The translations under genes and the position numbers were made by a program. The notes beneath the pieces are model-generated. The model did not search any database and was not told where the DNA came from. It saw only the letters and a list, made by a program, of their open reading frames with translations. From Nocardia asiatica NBRC 100129 (GTDB taxonomy: Bacteria > Actinomycetota > Actinomycetes > Mycobacteriales > Mycobacteriaceae): a DNA stretch of 64,000 nt. This document shows, piece after piece, positions 45,106-54,369 of this stretch; within the stretch, counting starts at the first letter, position 1; every line of letters begins with the position of its first letter. The DNA lies in NCBI RefSeq assembly GCF_000308415.1, contig NZ_BAFS01000472.1:1-64000 (forward strand). Direction: 5' to 3'.

Positions 45106-47061
45106 TCACCGATGGATGTATCCCCGGGTGAGTGGCGCGTCGTCCAGGCGCGGGGCGATCGACTCGCCGCCGAGCGCCTGCCGCAGCAAGGCCTGCTCGT
45201 CCTGGATGACGTGCATCACCGCGTTGATCAGGGCGAGGTGGGTGAACGCCTGCGGGTAGTTGCCCCAGTGCCGTCCGGTTCGGGGATCGATCTCCTCGGC
45301 GTAGAGCCCGAGGGGGCTGGCGTAGCCGAGCAGTTTCTCGCACAGCTGTTTGGCTCGCTTCTTCTCGCCGATCTCCGACAACGCCGAGACGAGCCAGAAC
45401 GAGCAGATCGTGAAAGCGCCTTCCTCCCCGGCGCAGCCGTCGTCGGTCTCGCCGACGCGGTATCGCAGGACGAGGCCGTCTTCGGTCAATTCCTCCGCGA
45501 TGGCCAGTACGGTGTTGCGCACCCGGTCGTCGTCCGGGGGCAGGAAACGAACCAGCGGGATGAGCAGGGTCGAAGCGTCCAGCGCCGTGCTGCCGTAGTA
45601 CTGGGTGAACACCCGCCGCGAGTCGACCGCATGTGCGCAGATATCGGCGTGGATCTCGTCGGCGGCCCGTTGCCAGCGATGGGCGCGGTCGAAATCCTGG
45701 TGGATGCGAGCCAGCCGGGCGCCGCGATCCGCGGCGACCCAGCACATCACCTTGCTGGAGGTGAAGTGCTGGGGCTGCCCGCGCACCTCCCAGATGCCGT
45801 GGTCGGGCTCGCGCCAGTAGGTGAGGGCGCTCTTGACCGCGCGCCCCAGCAGCGGCCAAGCCCGCGCGTCGATCTGATCCTGGTGGCGGGCATAGAGGTA
45901 GACCGCGTCCAGCGCCGCGCCCCACACGTCGTGCTGGCGCTGGCGATAGGCGTCGTTGCCGGTGCGCACCGGACCCGCGTTGTCGTACCCGCGCAGATGG
46001 GGGAGGGTGTGTTCGGTGAGATCGGTTTCGCCCCCGATGCCGTAGACGATCTGCATGTCCCTGGCTTCCTCGGTCAAATCGAGGATGTAGGAGAAGAAGT
46101 CGTTCGCCTCCCAGCTGAAGCCCAGCGTGTACAGGCCCCACAACGCGAAGGCGGAGTCGCGGATCCACGAGTAGCGGTAGTCCCAATTGCGTTGTCCGCC
46201 AGGGGTTTCGGGTAGCGAGGTGGTGGCGGCGGCGGCGACCGCGCCGGTCGGGGCGAAGGTCAGGCCCTTGAGGGTCAGCGCGCTGCGGGTCAGTTCCGCG
46301 GTCCACGGATGATCAGGGAAGCGCCCGCCGGCCAGCCAGTGCCGCCAGTGGTGAATCGTCCGCAGCAGCCGTTCTTCGGCCTCTTCGACGTCGCCGGGAG
46401 CGTCGCGAGTGCCCCAGGAGAGCGCACAGAAGCGGGTGTCGCCCGTCTTCAGCATGGTGCGGGCGACCGCGTGCGTGCCTTCCAATCCCAACCGCATGTC
46501 GGTGCTCAACGTCAACTGCAGATCGGTTCCGTCGGCGCCGGCTTGTGCGAGGTAGTAGCTGCCGAGGTAGTCCCACCGCGCGCGGTATCTGCCGTACTCG
46601 AAGGCCGGTTGGCAATCGAGGTTGAAGTGGATCTGTCCGGTCTCGCAGTGCACCGTCCGCAGCAGGATGTGCTCGGCGTCGTAGTCCGTGGGAGTGCGCC
46701 GATGGGCGCTGCGGCCCGGCGTCTGGTGCCGCCACGGCCCGACCAGCAGCACGTCGCGCACCGTCGCCCAGCCGTCGCCGCTGCGCCAGCTCGTCTCCAT
46801 GACCATGGTGCCGGGGATGTACCGGCGGTCGGTGGGCACCATGAAGTCGGCGGGAGCGAACCGGAACGAGCCGGCGGATCGATCGAGTATCGCGGCGAAG
46901 ACGCTGGGGGAGTCCATCCTCGGCAGGCACATCCACTCGATGGCTCCGCTGGGGGCGATGAGAGCGGTGACCTCGCAATCGGAGATGAACCCGTAGTCGT
47001 CGATGCGCGGGAACGCCGTGAGCCGCGGCGCGCGTTCGATCTCGTCCATGCCTTGCTCCAT
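45106..47061 (-). CDS. GH15 family glycoside hydrolase (trehalase/glucoamylase-like)
   Basis: A 651-residue cytosolic GH15 enzyme. Family landmarks are IDDYGFISDCEVTALIAPSG at the N-terminus, an N-terminal beta-sandwich, then the (alpha/alpha)6 barrel with QRNWDYRYSWIRDSAF (acidic catalytic region), QHDVWGAALDAV, SSKVMCWVAADR and the C-terminal EGAFTICSFWLVSAL and GNYPQAFTHLALI. The mycobacterial homologues are inducible trehalases, so trehalose hydrolysis is the likely activity; glucan hydrolysis is the alternative. ATG at 47061 is used; ATG at 47049 is possible. Confidence 0.93.
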   Translation of the reverse strand: MEQGMDEIERAPRLTAFPRIDDYGFISDCEVTALIAPSGAIEWMCLPRMDSPSVFAAILDRSAGSFRFAPADFMVPTDRRYIPGTMVMETSWRSGDGWATVRDVLLVGPWRHQTPGRSAHRRTPTDYDAEHILLRTVHCETGQIHFNLDCQPAFEYGRYRARWDYLGSYYLAQAGADGTDLQLTLSTDMRLGLEGTHAVARTMLKTGDTRFCALSWGTRDAPGDVEEAEERLLRTIHHWRHWLAGGRFPDHPWTAELTRSALTLKGLTFAPTGAVAAAATTSLPETPGGQRNWDYRYSWIRDSAFALWGLYTLGFSWEANDFFSYILDLTEEARDMQIVYGIGGETDLTEHTLPHLRGYDNAGPVRTGNDAYRQRQHDVWGAALDAVYLYARHQDQIDARAWPLLGRAVKSALTYWREPDHGIWEVRGQPQHFTSSKVMCWVAADRGARLARIHQDFDRAHRWQRAADEIHADICAHAVDSRRVFTQYYGSTALDASTLLIPLVRFLPPDDDRVRNTVLAIAEELTEDGLVLRYRVGETDDGCAGEEGAFTICSFWLVSALSEIGEKKRAKQLCEKLLGYASPLGLYAEEIDPRTGRHWGNYPQAFTHLALINAVMHVIQDEQALLRQALGGESIAPRLDDAPLTRGYIHR

Positions 47062-47209
47062 CGTCGTCTCGGCCCCACCTTCGGCCGGGCATCCGCGCGA
47101 TTACCTGCTGGACCGCCTTCCCTCAGCGCTGCGAGCGATACGGGCGTGCGTGATGTGACGCTCTTCTAGCCCATCACCTTCGGGGCTGTGTCGGCAAGCC
47201 CCTGCGAAG

Positions 47210-47791
47210 TCAGCGACGGTCTTCCGCGCGGTGCGCATCCGGGCTGACCAGGCGTCGGGCGGCGAGAACGGTGGCGGCGCGGCGTTCGCCGATGTTGTGG
47301 TGGTCGGTGCGGGTGGCGTGCATGGCCGCGGTGCGGGCCAGATCGGTCAGCATGACGATCAGGGTGACGGGCCCGAACGCCGACGTGATCCAGCCCCGGT
47401 CCTGTCCATGGCGGATCTCGGCGAGTTTTCCGGCGATGACGCGGCGGATGGCGTCTTCGGCGGCGGGGATGTGGGTCTGCTCGATCTCGGCCCAGGCCTG
47501 CAGCCGGGCGTTGTCGGGGTGCGCGATGTAGTGGTCGAAGAGTCTGCCCACGTAACCGGGCAGGTCGGCGGCGTCCAGGGCGGTTTCGTCGGTGGTCTGG
47601 GCGACCCATTGCTCGGTGACCGCGGCGTAGAGCTCGTCCTTGCCCGCGAAGTACGCGTAGAGCCGGTCCTTGCTCGCCCTGGCCGCGGCGGCGATCCGGT
47701 TGATGCGCGCACCGGCGATGCCGTACCGGGCGAACTCCGCTTTGGCCGCGACGAGAATTCGGTCGCGGGTGGCCTGACCTGCTGCGCGCAT
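47210..47791 (-). CDS. TetR family regulator of the divergent DUF4334/ADH operon
   Basis: A 193-residue TetR protein: helix-turn-helix INRIAAAARASKDRLYAYF, then AGKDELYAAVTEQWV. The C-terminal TetR_C domain has IEQTHIPAAEDAIRR. The start at 47791 lies 18 bases from the first of two identical inverted operators. It is divergent from the DUF4334 gene, which it probably represses with itself. The ligand may be an aldehyde or alcohol, judged from the ADH downstream. Confidence 0.9.
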   Translation of the reverse strand: MRAAGQATRDRILVAAKAEFARYGIAGARINRIAAAARASKDRLYAYFAGKDELYAAVTEQWVAQTTDETALDAADLPGYVGRLFDHYIAHPDNARLQAWAEIEQTHIPAAEDAIRRVIAGKLAEIRHGQDRGWITSAFGPVTLIVMLTDLARTAAMHATRTDHHNIGERRAATVLAARRLVSPDAHRAEDRR

Positions 47792-47808
47792 GGCGGCATC
47801 CTATCTTG

Positions 47809-47855
47809 CCGAACCGTTTGGTTCGGATATACAGTTGCCGAACCAAACGGTTCTG
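47809..47855. promoter_or_regulatory. Two inverted TetR operators
   Basis: Site 1 at 47809-47826 is CCGAACCGTTTGGTTCGG. Site 2 at 47838-47855 is CCGAACCAAACGGTTCTG, the reverse complement of site 1 with one change. Arms CCGAACC and GGTTCGG flank a four-base core. The two sites are 29 bp apart centre to centre and flank an AT-rich TATA stretch that likely holds the promoters. Confidence 0.88.
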
Positions 47856-47881
47856 AAACTGCGGCGGGAACGAGGATGGAC

Positions 47882-48352
47882 ATGGGCTCTGCAGGGCGTG
47901 GCTGGCGGGATCTCGCCGAGCGGGAGGCCGGGGTGTCGGCGGCCGAGTTGGATGCGCTGTGGGCCGGCCTGCCGGTCGCGCATGCCGAGGACATCCTGGG
48001 TGAGTGGAAGGGGGCGGCGTTCCCGACCGGGCATCCGCTGCGCAAGGCGCTGTCGGTGAACCGCTGGTACGGCAAGACCTTCCACGGCCTGCTCGATGCG
48101 AAACCGTTGATCTGCCGGGCCGAGGACGGGTCGCTGTTCTCCAATGTCGAACTCGGCGGCGGTGGGGAAGCGACGTTGTGGAACGTCGAATTCCGCGGCG
48201 AGGTGACCGCCACCATGGTCTACGACCGCCGCCCGGTCCTCGACCACTTCAAATGGCTCGACGAGAACACGCTGATGGGCATCATGAACGGCCGTCCCGA
48301 CGTGGTGCTCGTCGATGGCGAGCACTTCTACTTCCTGCTCGAGCGGGTCTGA
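47882..48352 (+). CDS. GXWXG/DUF4334 domain protein
   Basis: A 156-residue protein with the GXWXG motif as GEWKG near residue 40 and a C-terminal DUF4334 domain (VSNVEL-like FSNVELGGGGEATL, VDGEHFYFLLERV). The family is often found near dehydrogenases and has no defined reaction. ATG at 47882 follows GAGG at six bases; ATG at 47876 would add two residues. It is followed after three bases by the ADH gene, so they are one operon under the TetR regulator. Confidence 0.85.
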   Translation: MGSAGRGWRDLAEREAGVSAAELDALWAGLPVAHAEDILGEWKGAAFPTGHPLRKALSVNRWYGKTFHGLLDAKPLICRAEDGSLFSNVELGGGGEATLWNVEFRGEVTATMVYDRRPVLDHFKWLDENTLMGIMNGRPDVVLVDGEHFYFLLERV

Positions 48353-48355
48353 GCG

Positions 48356-49447
48356 ATGCTGACCACCACCGCGGTGCTCTCCCGCGATCCCGCCGCGCCG
48401 TTCACCGTCGAAGCCGTCGAACTCGACGCACCCCGCGACGACGAGATCCTGGTGCGGGTGCTGGCCACCGGCATCTGCCACACCGACCTGGTCACCCGTG
48501 CGGCGGGCGGCGCCGACCATCCCGTGCTGCTCGGGCACGAAGGCGCCGGAGTGGTGGAGACCGTGGGCGCGGCGGTGACCGGCGTGCGGCCCGGCGATCG
48601 TGTCGTGCTGACCTTCCGGCATTGCCGAACGTGCCGGAACTGCCAGGCGGGACGTCCGGCGTATTGTGTGCGCGCGGTGGAACTCAACCAGTTCGGCGCC
48701 CGAGCGGACCGGACGCGCCGGGTCACCGTCGCGGGAACGCCGGTGCGGGACGGGTTCTTCGGCCAGTCCAGCTTCGCCGCGTACGCCCTGAGCACGGCCG
48801 ACAACACGGTAGTCGTCGACACCGAGGTCGACCCTACGGTGCTGGCTCCGCTGGGATGCGGGTTCCTGACCGGTGCGGGAGCGGTGCTGAATGTGCTGCG
48901 GCCGGACCGGGTTGCCCGGGTCGCCGTCTACGGCGCGGGCGCCGTCGGCATGGCCGGTGTGCTGGCGGCGCTGGCGTGCGAGGTCGCCGAACTCGTCGTG
49001 ATCGAGCCGTCCCCGTTCCGGCGGGCGTTGGCGCGGGACCTCGGCGCCACCGCGGTCCTCGATCCGGCGGCCGACGACGTCGTGCCCGCGGTTCGCGAGC
49101 TGACCGACGGCGGGGCCACCCACGCACTCGACACCACGGGATCGGCGAAAGTACTCGCCGCGGCGGCCGCCGGAGTCGCGATCGGCGGCACCGTGGTCGC
49201 GGTCGGTCTCGGCGCCGGAGTCCCGCAGATCGACCTGCGCGACATCGTGTTGGGCGGCAAGGTGATCCGCGGCTGTCTCGAAGGCGACGCGGTACCCGCT
49301 ACCTTCATCCCCCACCTGCTGGACTTGCACGCCGCCGGCCGCTTCCCGATCGATCGGCTCGTCACCACCTACCCGCACACCGACATCAACCTCGCGCTGG
49401 CACAGCAGCGTGCGGGCACGATCGTCAAACCTGTTCTGACTTGGTGA
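48356..49447 (+). CDS. Zinc-dependent alcohol dehydrogenase, aryl-alcohol type
   Basis: A 363-residue class III-like medium-chain ADH using NAD. Catalytic zinc ligands are Cys in TGICHTDL and His in GHEGAGVVE. Structural zinc is held by the four Cys in CRTCRNCQAGRPAYC. The cofactor motif is VAVYGAGAVGMAGVLAAL. The GCGFLTGAGAVLNVLRP segment and Ile-Lys-Pro end fit benzyl/aryl-alcohol dehydrogenases. Likely substrates are aromatic or terpenoid alcohols. It is co-transcribed with the DUF4334 gene. Confidence 0.93.
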   Translation: MLTTTAVLSRDPAAPFTVEAVELDAPRDDEILVRVLATGICHTDLVTRAAGGADHPVLLGHEGAGVVETVGAAVTGVRPGDRVVLTFRHCRTCRNCQAGRPAYCVRAVELNQFGARADRTRRVTVAGTPVRDGFFGQSSFAAYALSTADNTVVVDTEVDPTVLAPLGCGFLTGAGAVLNVLRPDRVARVAVYGAGAVGMAGVLAALACEVAELVVIEPSPFRRALARDLGATAVLDPAADDVVPAVRELTDGGATHALDTTGSAKVLAAAAAGVAIGGTVVAVGLGAGVPQIDLRDIVLGGKVIRGCLEGDAVPATFIPHLLDLHAAGRFPIDRLVTTYPHTDINLALAQQRAGTIVKPVLTW

Positions 49448-49571
49448 CCGCCCGGCCCGTCGGCAGCCGGGCGGGTTCGGACGGAGGGAGCACGGCGAGT
49501 CGCCGTTTCGCGGACTCCTGCCGAGCGGAAACCATTTGAGAGCCGAAGGCTCCGGTCCTTACCCTCAGCGT

Positions 49572-50144
49572 GTGAAGGGGTTCACCGGGCTGCTGAATGT
49601 GGTCGATGTCGAGGCGACGTGCTGGGAGGGGAAGGTTCCTGCGGGCGCGGTCAGCGAGATCATCGAGATCGGGCTGACCGTGGTCGACTTGGACGCGCGG
49701 GAGCGGATCGCCAAGCACCGCATCCTGGTTCGGCCGGTCCGGTCGGCAGTCGGCGAGTTCTGCACCGAACTGACCGGGCTCACGCAGGCCGAGGTCGACA
49801 CCGGCATGGAATTCGCCGACGCCTGTCGTCTGCTCGCGGCCGAGCACCGGGCGGGACTGCGGCCGTGGGCCAGCTGGGGCGACTACGATCGCAAACAGTT
49901 CGAACGGCAGTGTGCCGCCACCGGTGTCGAATATCCCTTCGAACACCGTCACACGAATGCCAAGCAGGTCTTCTCGGAGGCTTACGGATCGGCTCGCCGT
50001 CCGGGCATGGCCGAAGCGCTCCAGCTCGCCGGGCTGCCGCTGGAGGGCCGTCACCACTGCGGTGCGGACGACGCCTGGAATATAGCCGCTCTCGTCTTGG
50101 ACATCGTCGGCCGCAGCGCTTGGCGCACCACCACGGGAGCCTGA
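49572..50144 (+). CDS. DEDDh-type 3'-5' exonuclease (RNase T-like)
   Basis: A 190-residue nuclease of the ERI-1/KapD type. The first acidic motif is NVVDVEATCWEG, with EIIEIGLTVVD next. The second is SWGDYDRKQFERQC, and the third is HHCGADDAWNIAAL with the general-base His. It degrades RNA or DNA 3' ends in the cytosol. GTG at 49572 is chosen so that the first motif is close to the N-terminus; TTG at 49536 is an alternative. Neither has a good ribosome site. Confidence 0.87.
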   Translation: MKGFTGLLNVVDVEATCWEGKVPAGAVSEIIEIGLTVVDLDARERIAKHRILVRPVRSAVGEFCTELTGLTQAEVDTGMEFADACRLLAAEHRAGLRPWASWGDYDRKQFERQCAATGVEYPFEHRHTNAKQVFSEAYGSARRPGMAEALQLAGLPLEGRHHCGADDAWNIAALVLDIVGRSAWRTTTGA

Positions 50145-50292
50145 CGTGCCGGTGTCGCAGGAGGTGAGCCGTCGGCGGTCCTGGTCCGATCGGCGCTAGG
50201 CCGATTCCGCTGAACGCAGCCCACGAGCGGCACTGTTACGCACGACTCTCAGCGCTCGTGGACTCGGGCGGTGGGCGGCAGTGCCGGTTCGA

Positions 50293-50901
50293 TCACCGCA
50301 GGCGCCCTGCGATCGTGGTGGCGACGTCGATTGTCTCGGCGCACACGTCCCAGTCGACGCCCGAAGTTATCCCTGGGACGGCGATCCCCAAATAGAACGA
50401 TCCGCCAGAAGGCACCGACACGTGCACGTCGCAGCTGCCGTTACGGCCGTCCGGCCGGATAGTGGGCTCCAGTACGGCGCGCCGTCCGGCTACCGTGACG
50501 GTCCGCTCCAGCGGCCGGTGAATCTCGCGTTGTCCGAGATCGCTGAGGTCGACGTTATGGGGCGCGAATCCGATCGTGAAGCTGCCGGACGCTCCGGTTT
50601 GGATGGAAGACCACGAGCAGCGCGGCAGCTGCTTCGGGGGCGTGGACGCCTCGGCCTCGGGCTCGAGCACGAAGCGAGCGATATCGTCCGGCCCGAGCAC
50701 GCTGCACGGGTGATAAGTGAGTTCGGCCGGCGTCCACGGCTGCGGCGGCAGTGGTACGGCCGGCGACGTGGTGACGCTGCTCGGCGATGCCGTCTTCGGC
50801 GGCGTGTCGGCGGTCTCGCAACCGGCCACCGTCGCGGCGGCCACGACACTGCCGATTACCCCGGACAGCCAGCGGTGCCGATCTCGCACAGAATTCCCCA
50901 T
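50293..50901 (-). CDS. DUF3558 family lipoprotein
   Basis: A 202-residue envelope lipoprotein. The signal peptide ends with a lipobox VAGC (near residue 28), followed by a Pro/Ser/Thr-rich linker. The DUF3558 domain has the HPCSVLGPDDIARFVLEPEA start, CSWSS and the NGSCDVHVSV Cys. The family is found in mycobacteria and Nocardia and has no known function. ATG at 50901 has GGAGGA seven bases upstream. Confidence 0.88.
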   Translation of the reverse strand: MGNSVRDRHRWLSGVIGSVVAAATVAGCETADTPPKTASPSSVTTSPAVPLPPQPWTPAELTYHPCSVLGPDDIARFVLEPEAEASTPPKQLPRCSWSSIQTGASGSFTIGFAPHNVDLSDLGQREIHRPLERTVTVAGRRAVLEPTIRPDGRNGSCDVHVSVPSGGSFYLGIAVPGITSGVDWDVCAETIDVATTIAGRLR

Positions 50902-51104
50902 CGGCGCTCCTCCCTGCACCGATCACACCACAATCCCCGCGAATGTCGATAGTCACGGGATCCCGTGGGCCGGAATCCGGATATGCCGTCCCAGCCCGCG
51001 AAGGCGGAGCGACTTGCTGGTTTGTGCACTGCGAATGGGGATACCACGCGAAAGGGCCGGAGTGCGCGGGATGCGGCTCCCGAGACCGCGGAAAGGTGGC
51101 TGGC

Positions 51105-52526
51105 ATGGTGTCGAGCACGCTCGTCGCGCTTTCCCACGCGTCGGCGGAGGCGCCGCCCGGTCTGCTGCCCGCGCGCCAGCAGATGGCGTTCTCGCTGGGA
51201 TGGCACATCGTGCTGGCCTGTTTCGGGGTGGCGTTCCCCGCCATGATCTACGTCGTGCACCGCCGTGGCATCGTCCACGACGACCCCGTCGCCCTGGGGC
51301 TGGCCAAGCGGTGGGCGACGGTGTCGGCGATCCTGTTCGCCATCGGCGCGGTCTCCGGAACGGTTCTCAGTTTCGAGATGGGCCTGCTGTGGCCGGGACT
51401 CATGGGCCGCTACGGCGACGTGCTGGGCTTGCCGTTCGCCTTCGAAGGGCTTTCCTTCTTCATCGAAGCGATCTTCTTGGGCATCTACCTCTACGGATGG
51501 GGTCGCATGCCGCCGCGCCGGCATCTCGCGATGCTCGTGCCGATGGGCCTCGCGGGGGTGGTCGGCACGTTCTGCGTGATCAGCGTCAACGCGTGGATGA
51601 ACAATCCGACCGGCTTCCGGCTCGTCGACGGCGAGGTGACCGACGTCGATCCGTGGCGAGCGATGTTCAACGACGGCGTCTACCTGCAGTTCGCGCACAT
51701 GTGGGTCGGGGCGTTCATGCTCGTCGGATTCCTGGTGGCCGGTGTGTACGCGGCCGGTCTGCTGCGCGGCCGCCGGGACGACCACCACCGGCTGGGCTTC
51801 ACGGTCCCCTTCGTCTTCGCTACCGTCGCCGCGCTCGCGCAACCGCTCATCGGGCACGTTCTCGGCATGCGGGTGCACGATACGCAACCGTCCAAGTTGG
51901 CCGCGTTCGAACTGGCCACCACCACCGAGGGCCCGGCCCCGCTGCGGTTGGGCGGCGTGCTGGTGGACGGTGAGGTCCGCGGAGCGCTCGAGATCCCCCG
52001 CCTGGGTTCGGTCATCGCCCGCAACTCGCTGACCGCCCCTGTCCCCGGTCTGGACGCGGTCCCCGTCGAGGATCGGCCACCGGTCAACATCACCCACCTC
52101 GCGTTCCAGACCATGGTCGTGATCGGCACCCTGCTCGCGCTCCTGGTGCTGGTGTTCTGGTTGCTGCGCTGGCGGCGCCGCGACCTGCGGGACGAGCGCT
52201 GGTTCCTGTGGGCGGCGGTTGCCGCCGGTCCCTTGGCCGTGGTCGCGCTCGAGTGCGGCTGGATCGCCACCGAAGTGGGCCGCCAGCCGTGGACGGTGTG
52301 GCAGGTGCTGCGCACCACCGAGGCCGCCAGTACGAGCACCGGCCTGTGGTGGAGCTATGTCAGCGTGCTGCTGGTGTATGTCGGGATGACGGTGGGCGCC
52401 GTCGTCGTCCTGCGTTCCATGGCTCGCCGCTGGCGCGGCGGCGCCACCACCATCACCGCTCCCTATGGGCCCGGGGCGTCGCCGGTCGACCAGGCGCAGC
52501 GCGCCCGCAGCATCGGAGAGCCGTGA
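51105..52526 (+). CDS. cydA: Cytochrome bd ubiquinol oxidase subunit I
   Basis: A 473-residue membrane subunit with about nine membrane segments, holding haems b558, b595 and d. It has the haem-ligand GWHIVLACFG at residue 32-34, then GTVLSFEMGL, WPGLMGRYGDVLGLPFAFEG, the second His in FAHMWVGAF, a short Q loop and the EVGRQPWTVW motif. It reduces oxygen at low tension with quinol as donor and is a rescue oxidase in stress. cydB follows after two bases. ATG at 51105 follows AAGG. Confidence 0.95.
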   Translation: MVSSTLVALSHASAEAPPGLLPARQQMAFSLGWHIVLACFGVAFPAMIYVVHRRGIVHDDPVALGLAKRWATVSAILFAIGAVSGTVLSFEMGLLWPGLMGRYGDVLGLPFAFEGLSFFIEAIFLGIYLYGWGRMPPRRHLAMLVPMGLAGVVGTFCVISVNAWMNNPTGFRLVDGEVTDVDPWRAMFNDGVYLQFAHMWVGAFMLVGFLVAGVYAAGLLRGRRDDHHRLGFTVPFVFATVAALAQPLIGHVLGMRVHDTQPSKLAAFELATTTEGPAPLRLGGVLVDGEVRGALEIPRLGSVIARNSLTAPVPGLDAVPVEDRPPVNITHLAFQTMVVIGTLLALLVLVFWLLRWRRRDLRDERWFLWAAVAAGPLAVVALECGWIATEVGRQPWTVWQVLRTTEAASTSTGLWWSYVSVLLVYVGMTVGAVVVLRSMARRWRGGATTITAPYGPGASPVDQAQRARSIGEP

Positions 52527-52528
52527 CG

Positions 52529-53566
52529 ATGGATCTGTCGGACGTGGTCGCGACGGCGATGTTCCTCGGTGTGGTGGCGTACGCGCTGTTCGGTGGCGCG
52601 GACTTCGGCTCCGGATTCTGGGATCTCACCGCGGGCGGAGCCCGGCGCGGCAGCCGTCTGCGGGTGCTCATCGACCACAGCATCGGGCCGGTGTGGGAAG
52701 CCAATCACGTCTGGTTGATCTACATCCTGGTGTTCCTCTGGACTGCCTATCCGACGGTGTTCGCGGCCATCATGACCACCCTGTTCATCCCCATGAGCCT
52801 GGCCCTGCTCGGAATCGTGTTGCGCGGGGCGAATTTCGCCTTCCGCAAATACTCCGCGACGCTGGGCCAGGCGCGCCTGTTCGGCGCCTTGTTCGCCGGC
52901 GCGTCGCTCATCACGCCGTTCTTCTTCGGCACCGCCGTCGGGGCGATCGCCTCCGGCCGGGTGCCCGCCGAGGGGTACGGCGACGTGGTGACGTCGTGGC
53001 TCAATCCGACCTCCCTGCTGGGCGGCACGCTGGCCGTGGGAACGTCCGCCTTCCTGGCCGGGGTCTTCCTCACCGCCGACGCCGCGCGTTCGGGTGACCA
53101 CGCCCTCGCCGGCTATCTGCGCAACCGCACGCTCCTGGTCGGCGGTGTGACCGGGGCGGTCGCGATCGCGGCGATCGCGCCGATCCGGCGGGACGCGCCG
53201 ACCCTCGGCGCCGGACTGCTCGGGCGCGCGCTACCCCTGATCGCGCTCTCGGCCGCCGCGGGCGTGCTCACTCTCGTGCTGGTGTACCGCCGCCGCTTCG
53301 GGTGGGCGCGGGTGCCGGCGGCGGCCGCGGTCTCGGCGATCGTCGTCGGATGGGCGGTCGCGCAGACGCCGTGGATCCTCGTGGACGAGATGCTCATCGC
53401 CGATGCCGCAGGCGCCAGGGCGACACTGCTGGGACTGCTCGCTGTCGTGGCCGTCGCCGCCGTCACGGTGCTACCCGCCCTGGCTTATCTGTTCTGGCTC
53501 ACCCAGACCGACGCGTGGGTCCGCGACGAGCGGGTGCCCAGCGAGTCGCCGGAGCACGCGCAGTAG
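52529..53566 (+). CDS. cydB: Cytochrome bd ubiquinol oxidase subunit II
   Basis: A 345-residue, eight- to nine-helix membrane partner of CydA. Landmarks are YALFGGADFGSGFWDL, HSIGPVWEANHVWLIYILVF, WTAYPTVFAAIMTTL and WILVDEMLIADAA. It is translated directly after cydA. The cydDC transporter genes needed for assembly are not in the following 700 bases or anywhere else in the window. Confidence 0.94.
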   Translation: MDLSDVVATAMFLGVVAYALFGGADFGSGFWDLTAGGARRGSRLRVLIDHSIGPVWEANHVWLIYILVFLWTAYPTVFAAIMTTLFIPMSLALLGIVLRGANFAFRKYSATLGQARLFGALFAGASLITPFFFGTAVGAIASGRVPAEGYGDVVTSWLNPTSLLGGTLAVGTSAFLAGVFLTADAARSGDHALAGYLRNRTLLVGGVTGAVAIAAIAPIRRDAPTLGAGLLGRALPLIALSAAAGVLTLVLVYRRRFGWARVPAAAAVSAIVVGWAVAQTPWILVDEMLIADAAGARATLLGLLAVVAVAAVTVLPALAYLFWLTQTDAWVRDERVPSESPEHAQ

Positions 53567-53790
53567 CCGGCCGAGCGGCCCGCGTTCGTGCTCCCTATGT
53601 GCGGAATGGGTACCGATAGATCGGTTTGTTTACGGTCGCGCGTGGTATCCGCTGCACGTATCGGCTCGACAGCGCGGTCGTGCCGGTACCCATGGGGCCC
53701 CCTCACTGCTCGAACGATGTCGCGAATGCTCGCGCCGTGCGAGGGCGAGGTGCCTGTTGTCAAGGATGGACGGCGCAGAGGAATTGCATC

Positions 53791-53934
53791 GTGATCGAGA
53801 ACGCGAACATGCCCATCACCGACGAGGAAGACCGGGACCGGATCATCTGGCCCGAGTCCAGCAAGATGAGCGCCTGGTGGGCGGACGTGATGGGGCATCG
53901 GTTCCCGCGAACCCAGACCACGCCATCGAGTTGA
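53791..53934 (+). CDS. Possible 47-residue small protein
   Basis: A GTG-start frame follows AGAGGA and encodes an acidic N-terminal half (PITDEEDRDRIIWPESSKMS), then AWWADVMGHRFPRTQ. Codon use is plausible, but no family is recognised and neighbours give no support. It could be the N-terminal remnant of a longer gene. Confidence 0.3.
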   Translation: MIENANMPITDEEDRDRIIWPESSKMSAWWADVMGHRFPRTQTTPSS

Positions 53935-54102
53935 TTCCGCCCTCCGGCACGCGGGTGCGCTGCCCGGCCTCTGCGTGATACGGATGCACGCCGGACTGCC
54001 AGGGTGGTGCCGTACTCCCGCTCGCTGGGCTCGACACGCACGGCCTGAATCGCGGCGCTGCGGTACACGGAGCGTGTGTCGAGGCCGCCTGTGTGCGGTG
54101 CT

Positions 54103-54369
54103 CTACGCGCCCGAGCCTTCCGGCTGCGGTGGCCGGCGCAGTGCGAGGAGTTTGTCGATGATCTCGATCGCCGTCAGCGGAGGCGGTGCGGCGCCCGCCG
54201 CGGCGTCGGTGCGGATCCGGGCGGCCAGGCCCGCGGGGCAGCGGTCGCCCGGCCGCGCGGTGGTGGCGCATGCCGTACAGCCCTCGACAGCATCGGCGAG
54301 ATGGGCTTCGACATTGCGCACATCGAGCGCGGCGATCAAATCCAGCCCGCTCAAGAAGTTGATCGGCAT
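54103..54369 (-). CDS. Small Cys-containing protein of unknown function
   Basis: An 88-residue frame starts MPINFLSGLDLIAALDV, followed by CTACATTARPGDRC (a CxxC plus a third Cys) and a C-terminal helix AIEIIDKLLALRRPP. No signal peptide is seen. The Cys pattern could bind a metal. AGAGGA lies 11 bases upstream of the start, which is long. The frame has normal codon use for this GC content but no family is recognised. Confidence 0.5.
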   Translation of the reverse strand: MPINFLSGLDLIAALDVRNVEAHLADAVEGCTACATTARPGDRCPAGLAARIRTDAAAGAAPPPLTAIEIIDKLLALRRPPQPEGSGA

